Positions 46,811 to 60,800 of a stretch of DNA of 64,000 nucleotides are shown here, piece by piece (within the stretch, counting starts at the first letter, position 1; every line of letters starts with the position of its first letter). The notes below the pieces were generated by a model, which searched no databases, had not been told where the DNA came from, and saw only the letters and a program-made list of their open reading frames with translations. Source of the DNA: Sipunculus nudus (taxonomy: Eukaryota > Annelida > Sipuncula > Golfingiida > Sipunculidae); the NCBI GenBank assembly GCA_026874595.1, contig CM049317.1:76635891-76699890 (forward strand), written 5' to 3'. The translations under genes were made by a program, and so were the position numbers.

Positions 46811-48149
46811 TAACGTGCCCTGCTCTCTCAGTTCTGTGACATGTTCCAACGACACTAAGAAGACTTGTCAGAAATAACGTGCCCTGCTCTCTCAGTTCTG
46901 TGACATGTTCCAACGACACTAAGAAGACATGTCATAATACGTGCCCTGCTCTCTTAGTTCTGTGACATGTTTCAACGACACTAAGAAGACATGTCAGAAA
47001 TAACGTGCCCTGCTCTCTCAGTTCTGTGGCATGTTTCAACAACACTAAGAAGACATGTCAGAAATAACGTGCCCTGCTCTCTCAGTTCTGTGACATGTTT
47101 CAACGACACTAAGAAGACATGTCAGAAATAACGTGCCCTGCTCTCTCAGTTATGTAACATGTTTCAACGACACTAAGAAGACATGTCAGAAATAACGTGC
47201 CCTGCTCTCTCAGTTCTGTGACATGTTTCAACGACACTAAGAAGACATGTCAGAAATAACGTGCCCTGCTCTCTCAGTTCTGTGACATGTTTCAAGGACA
47301 ATAAGAAGACATGTCAGAAATAACGTGCCCTGCTCTCTCAGTTATGTGACATGTTTCAACGACACTAAGAAGACTTGTCAGAAATAACGTGCCCTGCTCT
47401 CTCAGTTCTGTGACATGTTTCAACGACACTAAGAAGACATGTCAGAAATAACGTGCCCTGCTCTCTCAGTTCTGTGACATGTTTCAACGACACTAAGAAG
47501 ACATGTCAGAAATAACGTGCCCTGCTCTCTCAGTTCTGTGGCATGTTTCAACGACACTAAGAAGACATGTCAGAAATAACGTGCCCTGCTCTCTCAGTTC
47601 TGTGGCATGTTTCAACAACACTAAGAAGACATGTCAGAAATAACGTGCCCTGCTCTCTCAGTTCTGTGGCATGTTTCAACAACACTAAGAAGACATATCA
47701 GAAATAACATGCCCTGCTTTATCAGTTCTGTGGCATGTTTCAACAACACTAAGAAGACATGTCAGAAATAACGTGCCCTGCTCTCTCCGTTCTGTTGCAT
47801 GTTTCAACAACACTAAGAAGACATGTCAGAAATAACGTGCCCTGCTCTCTCCGTTCTGTGGCATGTTTCAAGGACAATAAGAAGACATGTCAGAAATAAC
47901 GTGCCCTGCTCTCTCAGTTCTGTGACATGTTCCAACGACACTAAGAAGACATGTCAGAAATTACGTGCCCTGCTCTCTAAGTTCTGTGACATGTTCCAAC
48001 GACACTAAGAAGACATGTCAGAAATAACGTGCCCTGCTCTCTCAGTTCTGTGACATGTTCCAACGACACTAAGAAGACATGTCAGAATACGTGCCCTGCT
48101 CTCTTAGTTCTGTGACATGTTTCAACGACACTAAGAAAACATGTCAGAA

Positions 48150-50500
48150 ATAACGTGCCCTGCTCTCTCAGTTCTGTGGCATGTTTCAACAACACTAAGA
48201 AGACATATCAGAAATAACGTGCCCTGCTTTATCAGTTCTGTGGCATGTTTCAACAACACTAAGAAGACATATCAGAAATAACGTGCCCTGCTTTATCAGT
48301 TCTGTGGCATGTTTCAACAACACTAAGAAGACATGTCAGAAATAACGTGCCCTGCTCTCTCCGTTCTGTTGCATGTTTCAACAACACTAAGAAGACATGT
48401 CAGAAATAACGTGCCCTGCTCTCTCCGTTCTGTGGCATGTTTCAAGGACAATAAGAAGACATGTCAGAAATAACGTGCCCTGCTCTCTCCGTTCTGTGAC
48501 ATGTTTCAACGACACTAAGAAGACATGTCAGAAATAACGTGCCCTGCTCTCTCAGTTCTGTGACATGTTTCAACGACACTAAGAAGACATGTCAGAAATA
48601 ACGTGCCCTGCTCTCTCAGTTCTGTGACATGTTTCAACGACACTAAGAAGACATGTCAGAAATAACGTGCCCTGCTCTCTCCGTTCTGTGACATGTTTCA
48701 AGGACAATAAGAAGACATGTCAGAAATAACGTGCCCTGCTCTCTCCGTTCTGTGACATTTTTCAACGACACAAAGAAGACATGTCAGAAATAACGTGCCC
48801 TGCTCTCTCAGTTCTGTGACATGTTTCAACGACACTAAGAAGACATGTCAGAAATAACGTGCCCTGCTCTCTCAGTTCGGTGACATGTTTCAACGACACT
48901 AAGAAGACATGTCAGAAATAACGTGCACTGCTCTCTCAGTTCTGTGACAAGTTTCAACGACACTAAGAAGACATGTCAGAAATAAATTGCCCTGCTCTCT
49001 CAGTTCTGTGACATGTTTCAACGACACTAAGAAGACATGTCAGAAATTACGTGCCCTGCTCTCTCAGTTCTGTGACATGTTTCAACGACACTAAGAAGAC
49101 TTGTCAGAAATAACGTGCCCTGCTCTCTCAGTTCTGTGACATGTTCCAACGACACTAAGAAGACATGTCAGAAATTACGTGCCCTGCTCTCTCAGTTCTG
49201 TGACATGTTTCAACGACACTAAGAAGACTTGTCAGAAATAACGTGCCCTGCTCTCTCAGTTCTGTGACATGTTCCAACGACACTAAGAAGACATGTCAGA
49301 ATACGTGCCCTGCTCTCTTAGTTCTGTGACATGTTTCAACGACACTAAGAAAACATGTCAGAAATAACGTGCCCTGCTCTCTCAGTTCTGTGGCATGTTT
49401 CAACAACACTAAGAAGACATATCAGAAATAACGTGCCCTGCTTTATCAGTTCTGTGGCATGTTTCAACAACACTAAGAAGACATATCAGAAATAACGTGC
49501 CCTGCTTTATCAGTTCTGTGGCATGTTTCAACAACACTAAGAAGACATGTCAGAAATAACGTGCCCTGCTCTCTCCGTTCTGTTGCATGTTTCAACAACA
49601 CTAAGAAGACATGTCAGAAATAACGTGCCCTGCTCTCTCCGTTCTGTGGCATGTTTCAAGGACAATAAGAAGACATGTCAGAAATAACGTGCCCTGCTCT
49701 CTCCGTTCTGTGACATGTTTCAACGACACTAAGAAGACATGTCAGAAATAACGTGCCCTGCTCTCTCAGTTCTGTGACATGTTTCAACGACACTAAGAAG
49801 ACATGTCAGAAATAACGTGCCCTGCTCTCTCAGTTCTGTGACATGTTTCAACGACACTAAGAAGACATGTCAGAAATAACGTGCCCTGCTCTCTCCGTTC
49901 TGTGACATGTTTCAAGGACAATAAGAAGACATGTCAGAAATAACGTGCCCTGCTCTCTCCGTTCTGTGACATTTTTCAACGACACAAAGAAGACATGTCA
50001 GAAATAACGTGCCCTGCTCTCTCAGTTCTGTGACATGTTTCAACGACACTAAGAAGACATGTCAGAAATAACGTGCCCTGCTCTCTCAGTTCGGTGACAT
50101 GTTTCAACGACACTAAGAAGACATGTCAGAAATAACGTGCACTGCTCTCTCAGTTCTGTGACAAGTTTCAACGACACTAAGAAGACATGTCAGAAATAAA
50201 TTGCCCTGCTCTCTCAGTTCTGTGACATGTTTCAACGACACTAAGAAGACATGTCAGAAATTACGTGCCCTGCTCTCTCAGTTCTGTGACATGTTTCAAC
50301 GACACTAAGAAGACTTGTCAGAAATAACGTGCCCTGCTCTCTCAGTTCTGTGACATGTTCCAACGACACTAAGAAGACATGTCAGAAATTACGTGCCCTG
50401 CTCTCTCAGTTCTGTGACATGTTTCAACGACACTAAGAAGACTTGTCAGAAATAACGTGCCCTGCTCTCTCAGTTCTGTGACATGTTTCAACGACACTAA
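48150..50500 (+). repeat. Higher-order repeat of 1,214 bp
   Basis: The block with paired CTTTATCAG monomers and CTCTCCGTTCTG variants at 48227 recurs at 49441, offset 1,214 (18 x 64 + 62). The order of variants that follow (TTGCATG, CAAGGACAATAAG, CATTTTTC, TTCGGTG, ACAAGTTTC) is kept in both copies. Confidence 0.8.
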
Positions 50501-53500
50501 GAAGACTTGTCAGAAATAACGTGCCCTGCTCTCTCAGTTCTGTCACATGTTTCAACGACACTAAGAAGACTTGTCAGAATACGTGCCCTGCTCTCTTAGT
50601 TCTGTGACATGTTTCAACGACACTAAGAAGACATGTCAGAAATAACGTGCCCTGCTCTCTCAGTTCTGTGGCATGTTTCAACAACACTAAGAAGACATGT
50701 CAGAAATACCGTGCCCTGCTCTCTCAGTTCTGTGACATGTTTCAACGACACTAAGAAGACATGTCAGAAATAACGTGCCCTGCTCTCTCAGTTCTGTGAC
50801 ATGTTTCAACGACACTAAGAAGACATGTCAGAAATAACGTGCCCTGATCTCTCAGTTCTGTGACATGTTTCAACGACACTAAGAAGACATGTCAGAAATA
50901 ACGTGCCCTGCTCTATCAGTTCTGTGACATGTTTCAACGACAATAAGAAGACATGTCAGAAATAACGTGCCCTTCTCTCTCAGTTCTGTGACATGTTCCA
51001 ACGACACTAAGAAGACATGTCAGAAATTACGTGCCCTGCTCTCTCAGTTCTGTGACATGTTCCAACGACACTAAGAAGACATGTCAGAAATAACGTGCCC
51101 TGCTCTCTCAGTTCTGTGACATGTTCCAACGACACTAAGAAGACATGTCAGAATACGTGCCCTGCTCTCTTAGTTCTGTGACATGTTTCAACGACACTAA
51201 GAAAACATGTCAGAAATAACGTGCCCTGCTCTCTCAGTTCTGTGGCATGTTTCAACAACACTAAGAAGACATGTCAGAAATAACGTGCCCTGCTCTCTCA
51301 GTTCTGTGACATGTTTCAAGGACACTAAGAAGACATGTCAGAAATAACGTGCCCTGCTCTCTCAGTTCTGTGACATGTTTCAAGGACACTAAGAAGACAT
51401 GTCAGAAATAACGTGCCCTGCTCTCTCAGTTCTGTGACATGTTTCAACGACACTAAGAAGACATGTCAGAAATAACGTGCCCTGCTCTCTCAGTTCTGTG
51501 ACATGTTCCAACGACACTAAGAAGACATGTCAGAAATAACGTGCCCTGCTCTCTCAGTTCTGTGACATGTTCCAACGACACTAAGAAGACTTGTCAGAAA
51601 TAACGTGCCCTGCTCTCTCAGTTCTGTGACATGTTCCAACGACACTAAGAAGACATGTCATAATACGTGCCCTGCTCTCTTAGTTCTGTGACATGTTTCA
51701 ACGACACTAAGAAGACATGTCAGAAATAACGTGCCCTGCTCTCTCAGTTCTGTGGCATGTTTCAACAACACTAAGAAGACATGTCAGAAATAACGTGCCC
51801 TGCTCTCTCAGTTCTGTGACATGTTTCAACGACACTAAGAAGACATGTCAGAAATAACGTGCCCTGCTCTCTCAGTTATGTAACATGTTTCAACGACACT
51901 AAGAAGACATGTCAGAAATAACGTGCCCTGCTCTCTCAGTTCTGTGACATGTTTCAACGACACTAAGAAGACATGTCAGAAATACCGTGCCCTGCTCTCT
52001 CAGTTCTGTGACATGTTTCAACGACACTAAGAAGACATGTCAGAAATAACGTGCCCTGCTCTCTCAGTTCTGTGACATGTTTGAACAACACTAAGAAGAC
52101 ATGTCATAAATAACGTGCCCTGCTCTCTCCGTTCTGTTGCATGTTTCAACAACACTAAGAAGACATGTCAGAAATAACGTGCCCTGCTCTCTCCGTTCTG
52201 TGGCATGTTTCAAGGACAATAAGAAGACATGTCAGAAATAACGTGCCCTGCTCTCTCAGTTCTGTGACATGTTCCAACGACACTAAGAAGACATGTCAGA
52301 AATTACGTGCCCTGCTCTCTCAGTTCTGTGACATGTTCCAACGACACTAAGAAGACATGTCAGAAATAACGTGCCCTGCTCTCTCAGTTCTGTGACATGT
52401 TCCAACGACACTAAGAAGACATGTCAGAATACGTGCCCTGCTCTCTTAGTTCTGTGACATGTTTCAACGACACTAAGAAAACATGTCAGAAATAACGTGC
52501 CCTGCTCTCTCAGTTCTGTGGCATGTTTCAACAACACTAAGAAGACATGTCAGAAATAACGTGCCCTGCTCTCTCAGTTCTGTGACATGTTCCAACGACA
52601 CTAAGAAGACATGTCAGAAATTACGTGCCCTGCTCTCTCAGTTCTGTGACATGTTTCAACGACACTAAGAAGACATGTCAGAAATAACGTGCCCTGCTCT
52701 ATCAGTTCTGTGACATGTTTCAACGACAATAAGAAGACATGTCAGAAATAACGTGCCCTGCTCTCTCAGTTCTGTGACATGTTCCAACGACACTAAGAAG
52801 ACATGTCAGAAATTACGTGCCCTGCTCTCTCAGTTCTGTGACATGTTCCAACGACACTAAGAAGACATGTCAGAAATAACGTGCCCTGCTCTCTCAGTTC
52901 TGTGACATGTTCCAACGACACTAAGAAGACATGTCAGAATACGTGCCCTGCTCTCTTAGTTCTGTGACATGTTTCAACGACACTAAGAAAACATGTCAGA
53001 AATAACGTGCCCTGCTCTCTCAGTTCTGTGGCATGTTTCAACAACACTAAGAAGACATGTCAGAAATAACGTGCCCTGCTCTCTCAGTTCTGTGACATGT
53101 TTCAACGACACTAAGAAGACATGTCAGAAATAACGTGCCCTGCTCTCTCAGTTCTGTGACATGTTTCAAGGACAATAAGAAGACATGTCAGAAATAACGT
53201 GCCCTGCTCTCTCAGTTCTGTGACATGTTTCAACGACACTAAGAAGACATGTCAGAAATAACGTGCCCTGCTCTCTCAGTTCTGTGACATGTTCCAACGA
53301 CACTAAGAAGACATGTCAGAAATAACGTGCCCTGCTCTCTCAGTTCTGTGACATGTTCCAACGACACTAAGAAGACTTGTCAGAAATAACGTGCCCTGCT
53401 CTCTCAGTTTTGTGACATGTTCCAACGACACTAAGAAGACATGTCAGAATACGTGCCCTGCTCTCTTTGTTCTGTGACATGTTTCAACGACACTAAGAAG

Positions 53501-54899
53501 ACATGTCAGAAATAACGTGCCCTGCTCTCTCAGTTCTGTGGCATGTTTCAACAACACTAAGAAGACATATCAGAAATAACGTGCCCTTCTCTCTCAGTTC
53601 TGTGACATGTTTCAACGACACTAAGAAGACATGTCAGAAATAACGTGCCCTGCTCTCTCAGTTCTGTGACATGTTTCAAGGACAATAAGAAGACATGTCA
53701 GAAATAACGTGCCCTGCTCTCTCAGTTATGTAACATGTTTCAACGACACTAAGAAGACATGTCAGAAATAAGGTGCCCTGCTCTCTCAGTTCTGTGACAT
53801 GTTTCAACGACACTAAGAAGACATGTCAGAAATAACGTGCCCTGCTCTTTCAGTTCTGTGACATGTTTCAAGGACAATAAGAAGACATGTCAGAAATAAC
53901 GTGCCCTGCTCTCTCAGTTATGTGACATGTTTCAACGACACTAAGAAGACATGTCAGAAATAACGTGCCCTGCTCTCTCAGTTCTGTGACATGTTTCAAC
54001 GACACTAAGAAGACATGTCAGAAATAACGTGCCCTGATCTCTCAGTTCTGTGACATGTTTCAACGACACTAAGAAGACATGTCAGAAATGACGTGCCCTG
54101 CTCTCTCAGTTCTGTGACATGTTTCAACGACAATAAGAAGACATGTCAGAAATAACGTGCCCTGCTCTCTCAGTTCTGTGACATGTTCCAACGACACTAA
54201 GAAGACATGTCAGAAATTACGTGCCCTGCTCTCTCAGTTCTGTGACATGTTTCAACGACACTAAGAAGACTTGTCAGAAATAACGTGCCCTGCTCTCTCA
54301 GTTCTGTGACATGTTCCAACGACACAAAGAAGACATGTCAGAATACGTGCCCTGCTCTCTTAGTTCTGTGACATGTTTCAACGACACTAAGAAGACATGT
54401 CAGAAATAACGTGCCCTGCTCTCTCAGTTCTGTGGCATGTTTCAACAACACTAAGAAGACATGTCAGAAATAACGTGCCCTGCTCTCTCAGTTCTGTGTC
54501 ATGTTTCAACGACACTAAGAAGACATGTCAGAAATAACGTGCCCTGCTCTCTCAGTTCTGTGACATGTTTCAAGGACAATAAGAAGACATGTCAGAAATA
54601 ACGTGCGCTGCTCTCTCAGTTATGTGACATGTTTCAACGACACTAAGAAGACATGTCAGAAATAACGTGCCCTGCTCTATCAGTTCTGTGACATGTTCCA
54701 ACGACACTAAGAAGACATGTCAGAAATTACGTGCCCTGCTCTCTCAGTTCTGTGACATGTTTCAACGACACTAAGAAGACTTGTCAGAAATAACGTGCCC
54801 TGCTCTCTCAGTTCTGTGACATATTCCAACGACACTAAGAAGACATGTCAGAATACGTGCCCTGCTCTCTTAGTTCTGTGACATGTTTCAACGACACTA

Positions 54900-57800
54900 A
54901 GAAGACATATCAGAAATAACGTGCCCTGCTCTCTCAGTTCTGTGGCATGTTTCAACAACACTAAGAAGACATGTCAGAAATAACGTGCCCTGCTCTCTCA
55001 GTTCTGTGACATGTTTCAACGACACTAAGAAGACATGTCAGAAATAACGTGCCCTGCTCTCTCAGTTCTGTGGCATGTTTCAACAACACTAAGAAGACAT
55101 GTCAGAAATAACGTGCCCTGCTCTCTCAGTTCTGTGACATGTTTCAACAACACTAAGAAGACATGTCAGAAATAACGTGCCCTGCTGTCTCACTTCTCTG
55201 ACATGTTTCAAGGACAATAAGAAGACATGTCAGAAATAACGTGCCCTGCTCTCTCAGTTATGTGACATGTTTCAACGACACTAAGAAGACATGTCAGAAA
55301 TAACGTGCCCTGCTCTCTCAGTTCTGTGTCATGTTTCAACGACACTAAGAAGACATGTCAGAAATAACGTGCCCTGCTCTCTCAGTTCTGTGACATGTTT
55401 CAACGACACTAAGAAGACATGACAGAAATAACGTGCCCTGCTCTCTCAGTTCTGTGACATGTTTCAACGACACTAAGAAGACATGTCAGAAATAACGTGC
55501 CCTGCTCTCTCAGTTCTGTGACATGTTTCAACGACACTAAGAAGACATGTCAGAAATAACGTGCCCTGCTCTCTCAGTTCTGTGACATGTTTCAACGACA
55601 CTAAGAAGACATGACAGAAATAACGTGCCCTGCTCTCTCAGTTCTGTGACATGTTCCAACGACACTAAGAAGACATGTAAAAAATAACGTGCCCTGCTCT
55701 CTCAGTTCTGTGACATGTTTCAACGTCACTAAGAAGACATGTCAGAAATAACGTGCCCTGCTCTCTCAGTTCTGTGACATGTTTCAACGACACTAAGAAG
55801 ACATATCAGAAATAACGTGCCCTGCTTTATCAGTTCTGTGGCATGTTTCAACAACACTAAGAAGACATGTCAGAAATAACGTGCCCTGCTCTCTCCGTTC
55901 TGTTGCATGTTTCAACAACACTAAGAAGACATGTCAGAAATAACGTGCCCTGCTCTCTCCGTTCTGTGGCATGTTTCAAGGACAATAAGAAGACATGTCA
56001 GAAATAACGTGCCCTGCTCTCTCAGTTCTGTGACATGTTCCAACGACACTAAGAAGACATGTCAGAAATTACGTGCCCTGCTCTCTCAGTTCTGTGACAT
56101 GTTCCAACGACACTAAGAAGACATGTCAGAAATAACGTGCCCTGCTCTCTCAGTTCTGTGACATGTTCCAACGACACTAAGAAGACATGTCAGAATACGT
56201 GCCCTGCTCTCTTAGTTCTGTGACATGTTTCAACGACACTAAGAAAACATGTCAGAAATAACGTGCCCTGCTCTCTCAGTTCTGTGGCATGTTTCAACAA
56301 CACTAAGAAGACATGTCAGAAATAACGTGCCCTGCTCTCTCCGTTCTGTGGCATGTTTCAAGGACAATAAGAAGACATATCAGAAATAACGTGCCCTGCT
56401 CTCTCAGTTCTGTGACATGTTCCAACGACACTAAGAAGACATGTCAGAAATTACGTGCCCTGCTCTCTCAGTTCTGTGACATGTTCCAACGACACTAAGA
56501 AGACATGTCAGAAATAACGTGCCCTGCTCTCTCAGTTCTGTGACATGTTCCAACGACACTAATAAGACATGTCAGAATACGTGCCCTGCTCTCTTAGTTC
56601 TGTGACATGTTTCAACGACACTAAGAAAACATGTCAGAAATAACGTGCCCTGCTCTCTCAGTTCTGTGGCATGTTTCAACAACACTAAGAAGACATGTCA
56701 GAAATAACGTGCCCTGCTCTCTCAGTTCTGTGACATGTTTCAACGACACTAAGAAGACATGTCAGAAATAACGTGCCCTGCTCTCTCAGTTCTGTGACAT
56801 GTTTCAAGGACAATAAGAAGACATGTCAGAAATAACGTGCCCTGCTCTCTCAGTTCTGTGACATGTTTCAACGACACTAAGAAGACATGTCAGAAATAAC
56901 GTGCCCTGCTCTCTCAGTTCTGTGACATGTTCCAACGACACTAAGAAGACATGTCAGAATACGTGCCCTGCTCTCTTAGTTCTGTGACATGTTTCAACGA
57001 CACTAAGAAGACATGTCAGAAATAACGTGCGCTGCTCTCTCAGTTCTGTGGCATGTTTCAACGACACAAAGAAGACATGTCAGAAATAACGTGCCCTGCT
57101 CTTTCAGTTATGTAACATGTTTCAACGACACTAAGAAGACATGTCAGAAATAACGTGCCCTGCTCTCTCAGTTCTGTGACATGTTTCAACGACACTAAGA
57201 AGACATGTCAGAAATAACGTGCCCTGCTCTCTCAGTTCTGTGACATGTTTCAAGGACAATAAGAAGACATGTCAGAAATAACGTGCCCTGCTCTCTCAGT
57301 TCTGTGACATGTTTCAACGACACTAAGAAGACATGTCAGAAATAACGTGCCCTGCTCTCTCAGTTCTGTGACATGTTTCAAGGACAATAAGAAGACATGT
57401 CAGAAATAACGTGCCCTGCTCTCTCAGTTCTGTGACATGTTTCAACGACACTAAGAAGACATGTCAGAAATAACGTGCCCTGCTCTCTCAGTTCTGTGAC
57501 ATGTTCCAACGACACTAAGAAGACATGTCAGAATACGTGCCCTGCTCTCTTAGTTCTGTGACATGTTTCAACGACACTAAGAAGACATGTCAGAAATAAC
57601 GTGCCCTGCTCTCTCAGTTCTGTGGCATGTTTCAACGACACAAAGAAGACATGTCAGAAATAACGTGCCCTGCTCTTTCAGTTATGTAACATGTTTCAAC
57701 GACACTAAGAAGACATGTCAGAAATAACGTGCCCTGCTCTCTCAGTTCTGTGACATGTTCCAACGACACTAAGAAGACATGTCAGAATACGTGCCCTGCT

Positions 57801-60800
57801 CTCTTAGTTCTGTGACATGTTTCAACGACACTAAGAAAACATGTCAGAAATAACGTGCCCTGCTCTCTCAGTTCTGTGGCATGTTTCAACAACACTAAGA
57901 AGACATGTCAGAAATAACGTGCCCTGCTCTCTCAGTTCTGTGACATGTTTCAACGACACTAAGAAGACATGTCAGAAATAACGTGCCCTGCTCTCTCAGT
58001 TCTGTGACATGTTTCAAGGACACTAAGAAGACATGTCAGAAATAACGTGCCCTGCTCTCTCAGTTCTGTGACATGTTTCAACGACACTAAGAAGACATGT
58101 CAGAAATAACGTGCCCTGCTCTCTCAGTTCTGTGACATGTTCCAACGACACTAAGAAGACATGTCAGAAATAACGTGCCCTGCTCTCTCAGTTCTGTGAC
58201 ATGTTCCAACGACACTAAGAAGACTTGTCAGAAATAACGTGCCCTGCTCTCTCAGTTCTGTGACATGTTCCAACGACACTAAGAAGACATGTCAGAATAC
58301 GTGCCCTGCTCTCTTAGTTCTGTGACATGTTTCAACGACACTAAGAAGACATGTCAGAAATAACGTGCCCTGCTCTCTCAGTTCTGTGGCATGTTTCAAC
58401 AACACTAAGAAGACATGTCAGAAATAACGTGCCCTGCTCTCTCAGTTCTGTGACATGTTTCAACGACACTAAGAAGACATGTCAGAAATAACGTGCCCTG
58501 CTCTCTCAGTTCTGTGACATGTTTCAAGGACAATAAGAAGACATGTCAGAAATAACGTGCCCTGCTCTCTCAGTTATGTAACATGTTTCAACGACACTAA
58601 GAAGACATGTCAGAAATAACGTGCCCTGCTCTCTCAGTTCTGTGACATGTTTCAACGACACTAAGAAGACATGTCAGAAATAACGTGCCCTGCTCTTTCA
58701 GTTCTGTGACATGTTTCAAGGACAATAAGAAGACATGTCAGAAATAACGTGCCCTGCTCTCTCAGTTATGTGACATGTTTCAACGACACTAAGAAGACAT
58801 GTCAGAAATAACGTGCCCTGCTCTCTCAGTTCTGTGACATGTTTCAACGACACTAAGAAGACATGTCAGAAATAACGTGCCCTGATCTCTCAGTTCTGTG
58901 ACATGTTTCAACGACACTAAGAAGACATGTCAGAATACGTGCCCTGCTCTCTCAGTTCTGTGACATGTTTCAACGACACTAAGAAGACATGTCAGAAATA
59001 ACGTGCCCTGCTCTCTCAGTTCTGTGGCATGTTTCAACAACACTAAGAAGACATGTCAGAAATAACGTGCCCTGCTCTCTCAGTTCTGTGACATGTTTCA
59101 ACGACACTAAGAAGACATGTCAGAAATAACGTGCCCTGCTCTCTCAGTTCTGTGACATGTTTCAAGGACAATAAGAAGACATGTCAGAAATAACGTGCCC
59201 TGCTCTCTCAGTTATGTAACATGTTTCAACGACACTAAGAAGACATGTCAGAAATAACGTGCCCTGCTCTTTCAGTTATGTAACATGTTTCAACGACACT
59301 AAGAAGACATGTCAGAAATAACGTGCCCTGCTCTCTCAGTTCTGTGACATGTTCCAACGACACTAAGAAGACATGTCAGAATACGTGCCCTGCTCTCTTA
59401 GTTCTGTGACATGTTTCAACGACACTAAGAAAACATGTCAGAAATAACGTGCCCTGCTCTCTCAGTTCTGTGGCATGTTTCAACAACACTAAGAAGACAT
59501 GTCAGAAATAACGTGCCCTGCTCTCTCAGTTCTGTGACATGTTTCAACGACACTAAGAAGACATGTCAGAAATAACGTGCCCTGCTCTCTCAGTTCTGTG
59601 ACATGTTTCAAGGACACTAAGAAGACATGTCAGAAATAACGTGCCCTGCTCTCTCAGTTCTGTGACATGTTTCAACGACACTAAGAAGACATGTCAGAAA
59701 TAACGTGCCCTGCTCTCTCAGTTCTGTGACATGTTCCAACGACACTAAGAAGACATGTCAGAAATAACGTGCCCTGCTCTCTCAGTTCTGTGACATGTTC
59801 CAACGACACTAAGAAGACTTGTCAGAAATAACGTGCCCTGCTCTCTCAGTTCTGTGACATGTTCCAACGACACTAAGAAGACATGTCAGAATACGTGCCC
59901 TGCTCTCTTAGTTCTGTGACATGTTTCAACGACACTAAGAAGACATGTCAGAAATAACGTGCCCTGCTCTCTCAGTTCTGTGGCATGTTTCAACAACACT
60001 AAGAAGACATGTCAGAAATAACGTGCCCTGCTCTCTCAGTTCTGTGACATGTTTCAACGACACTAAGAAGACATGTCAGAAATAACGTGCCCTGCTCTCT
60101 CAGTTCTGTGACATGTTTCAAGGACAATAAGAAGACATGTCAGAAATAACGTGCCCTGCTCTCTCAGTTATGTAACATGTTTCAACGACACTAAGAAGAC
60201 ATGTCAGAAATAACGTGCCCTGCTCTCTCAGTTCTGTGACATGTTTCAACGACACTAAGAAGACATGTCAGAAATAACGTGCCCTGCTCTTTCAGTTCTG
60301 TGACATGTTTCAAGGACAATAAGAAGACATGTCAGAAATAACGTGCCCTGCTCTCTCAGTTATGTGACATGTTTCAACGACACTAAGAAGACATGTCAGA
60401 AATAACGTGCCCTGCTCTCTCAGTTCTGTGACATGTTTCAACGACACTAAGAAGACATGTCAGAAATAACGTGCCCTGATCTCTCAGTTCTGTGACATGT
60501 TTCAACGACACTAAGAAGACATGTCAGAATACGTGCCCTGCTCTCTCAGTTCTGTGACATGTTTCAACGACACTAAGAAGACATGTCAGAAATAACGTGC
60601 CCTGCTCTCTCAGTTCTGTGGCATGTTTCAACAACACTAAGAAGACATGTCAGAAATAACGTGCCCTGCTCTCTCAGTTCTGTGACATGTTTCAACGACA
60701 CTAAGAAGACATGTCAGAAATAACGTGCCCTGCTCTCTCAGTTCTGTGACATGTTTCAAGGACAATAAGAAGACATGTCAGAAATAACGTGCCCTGCTCT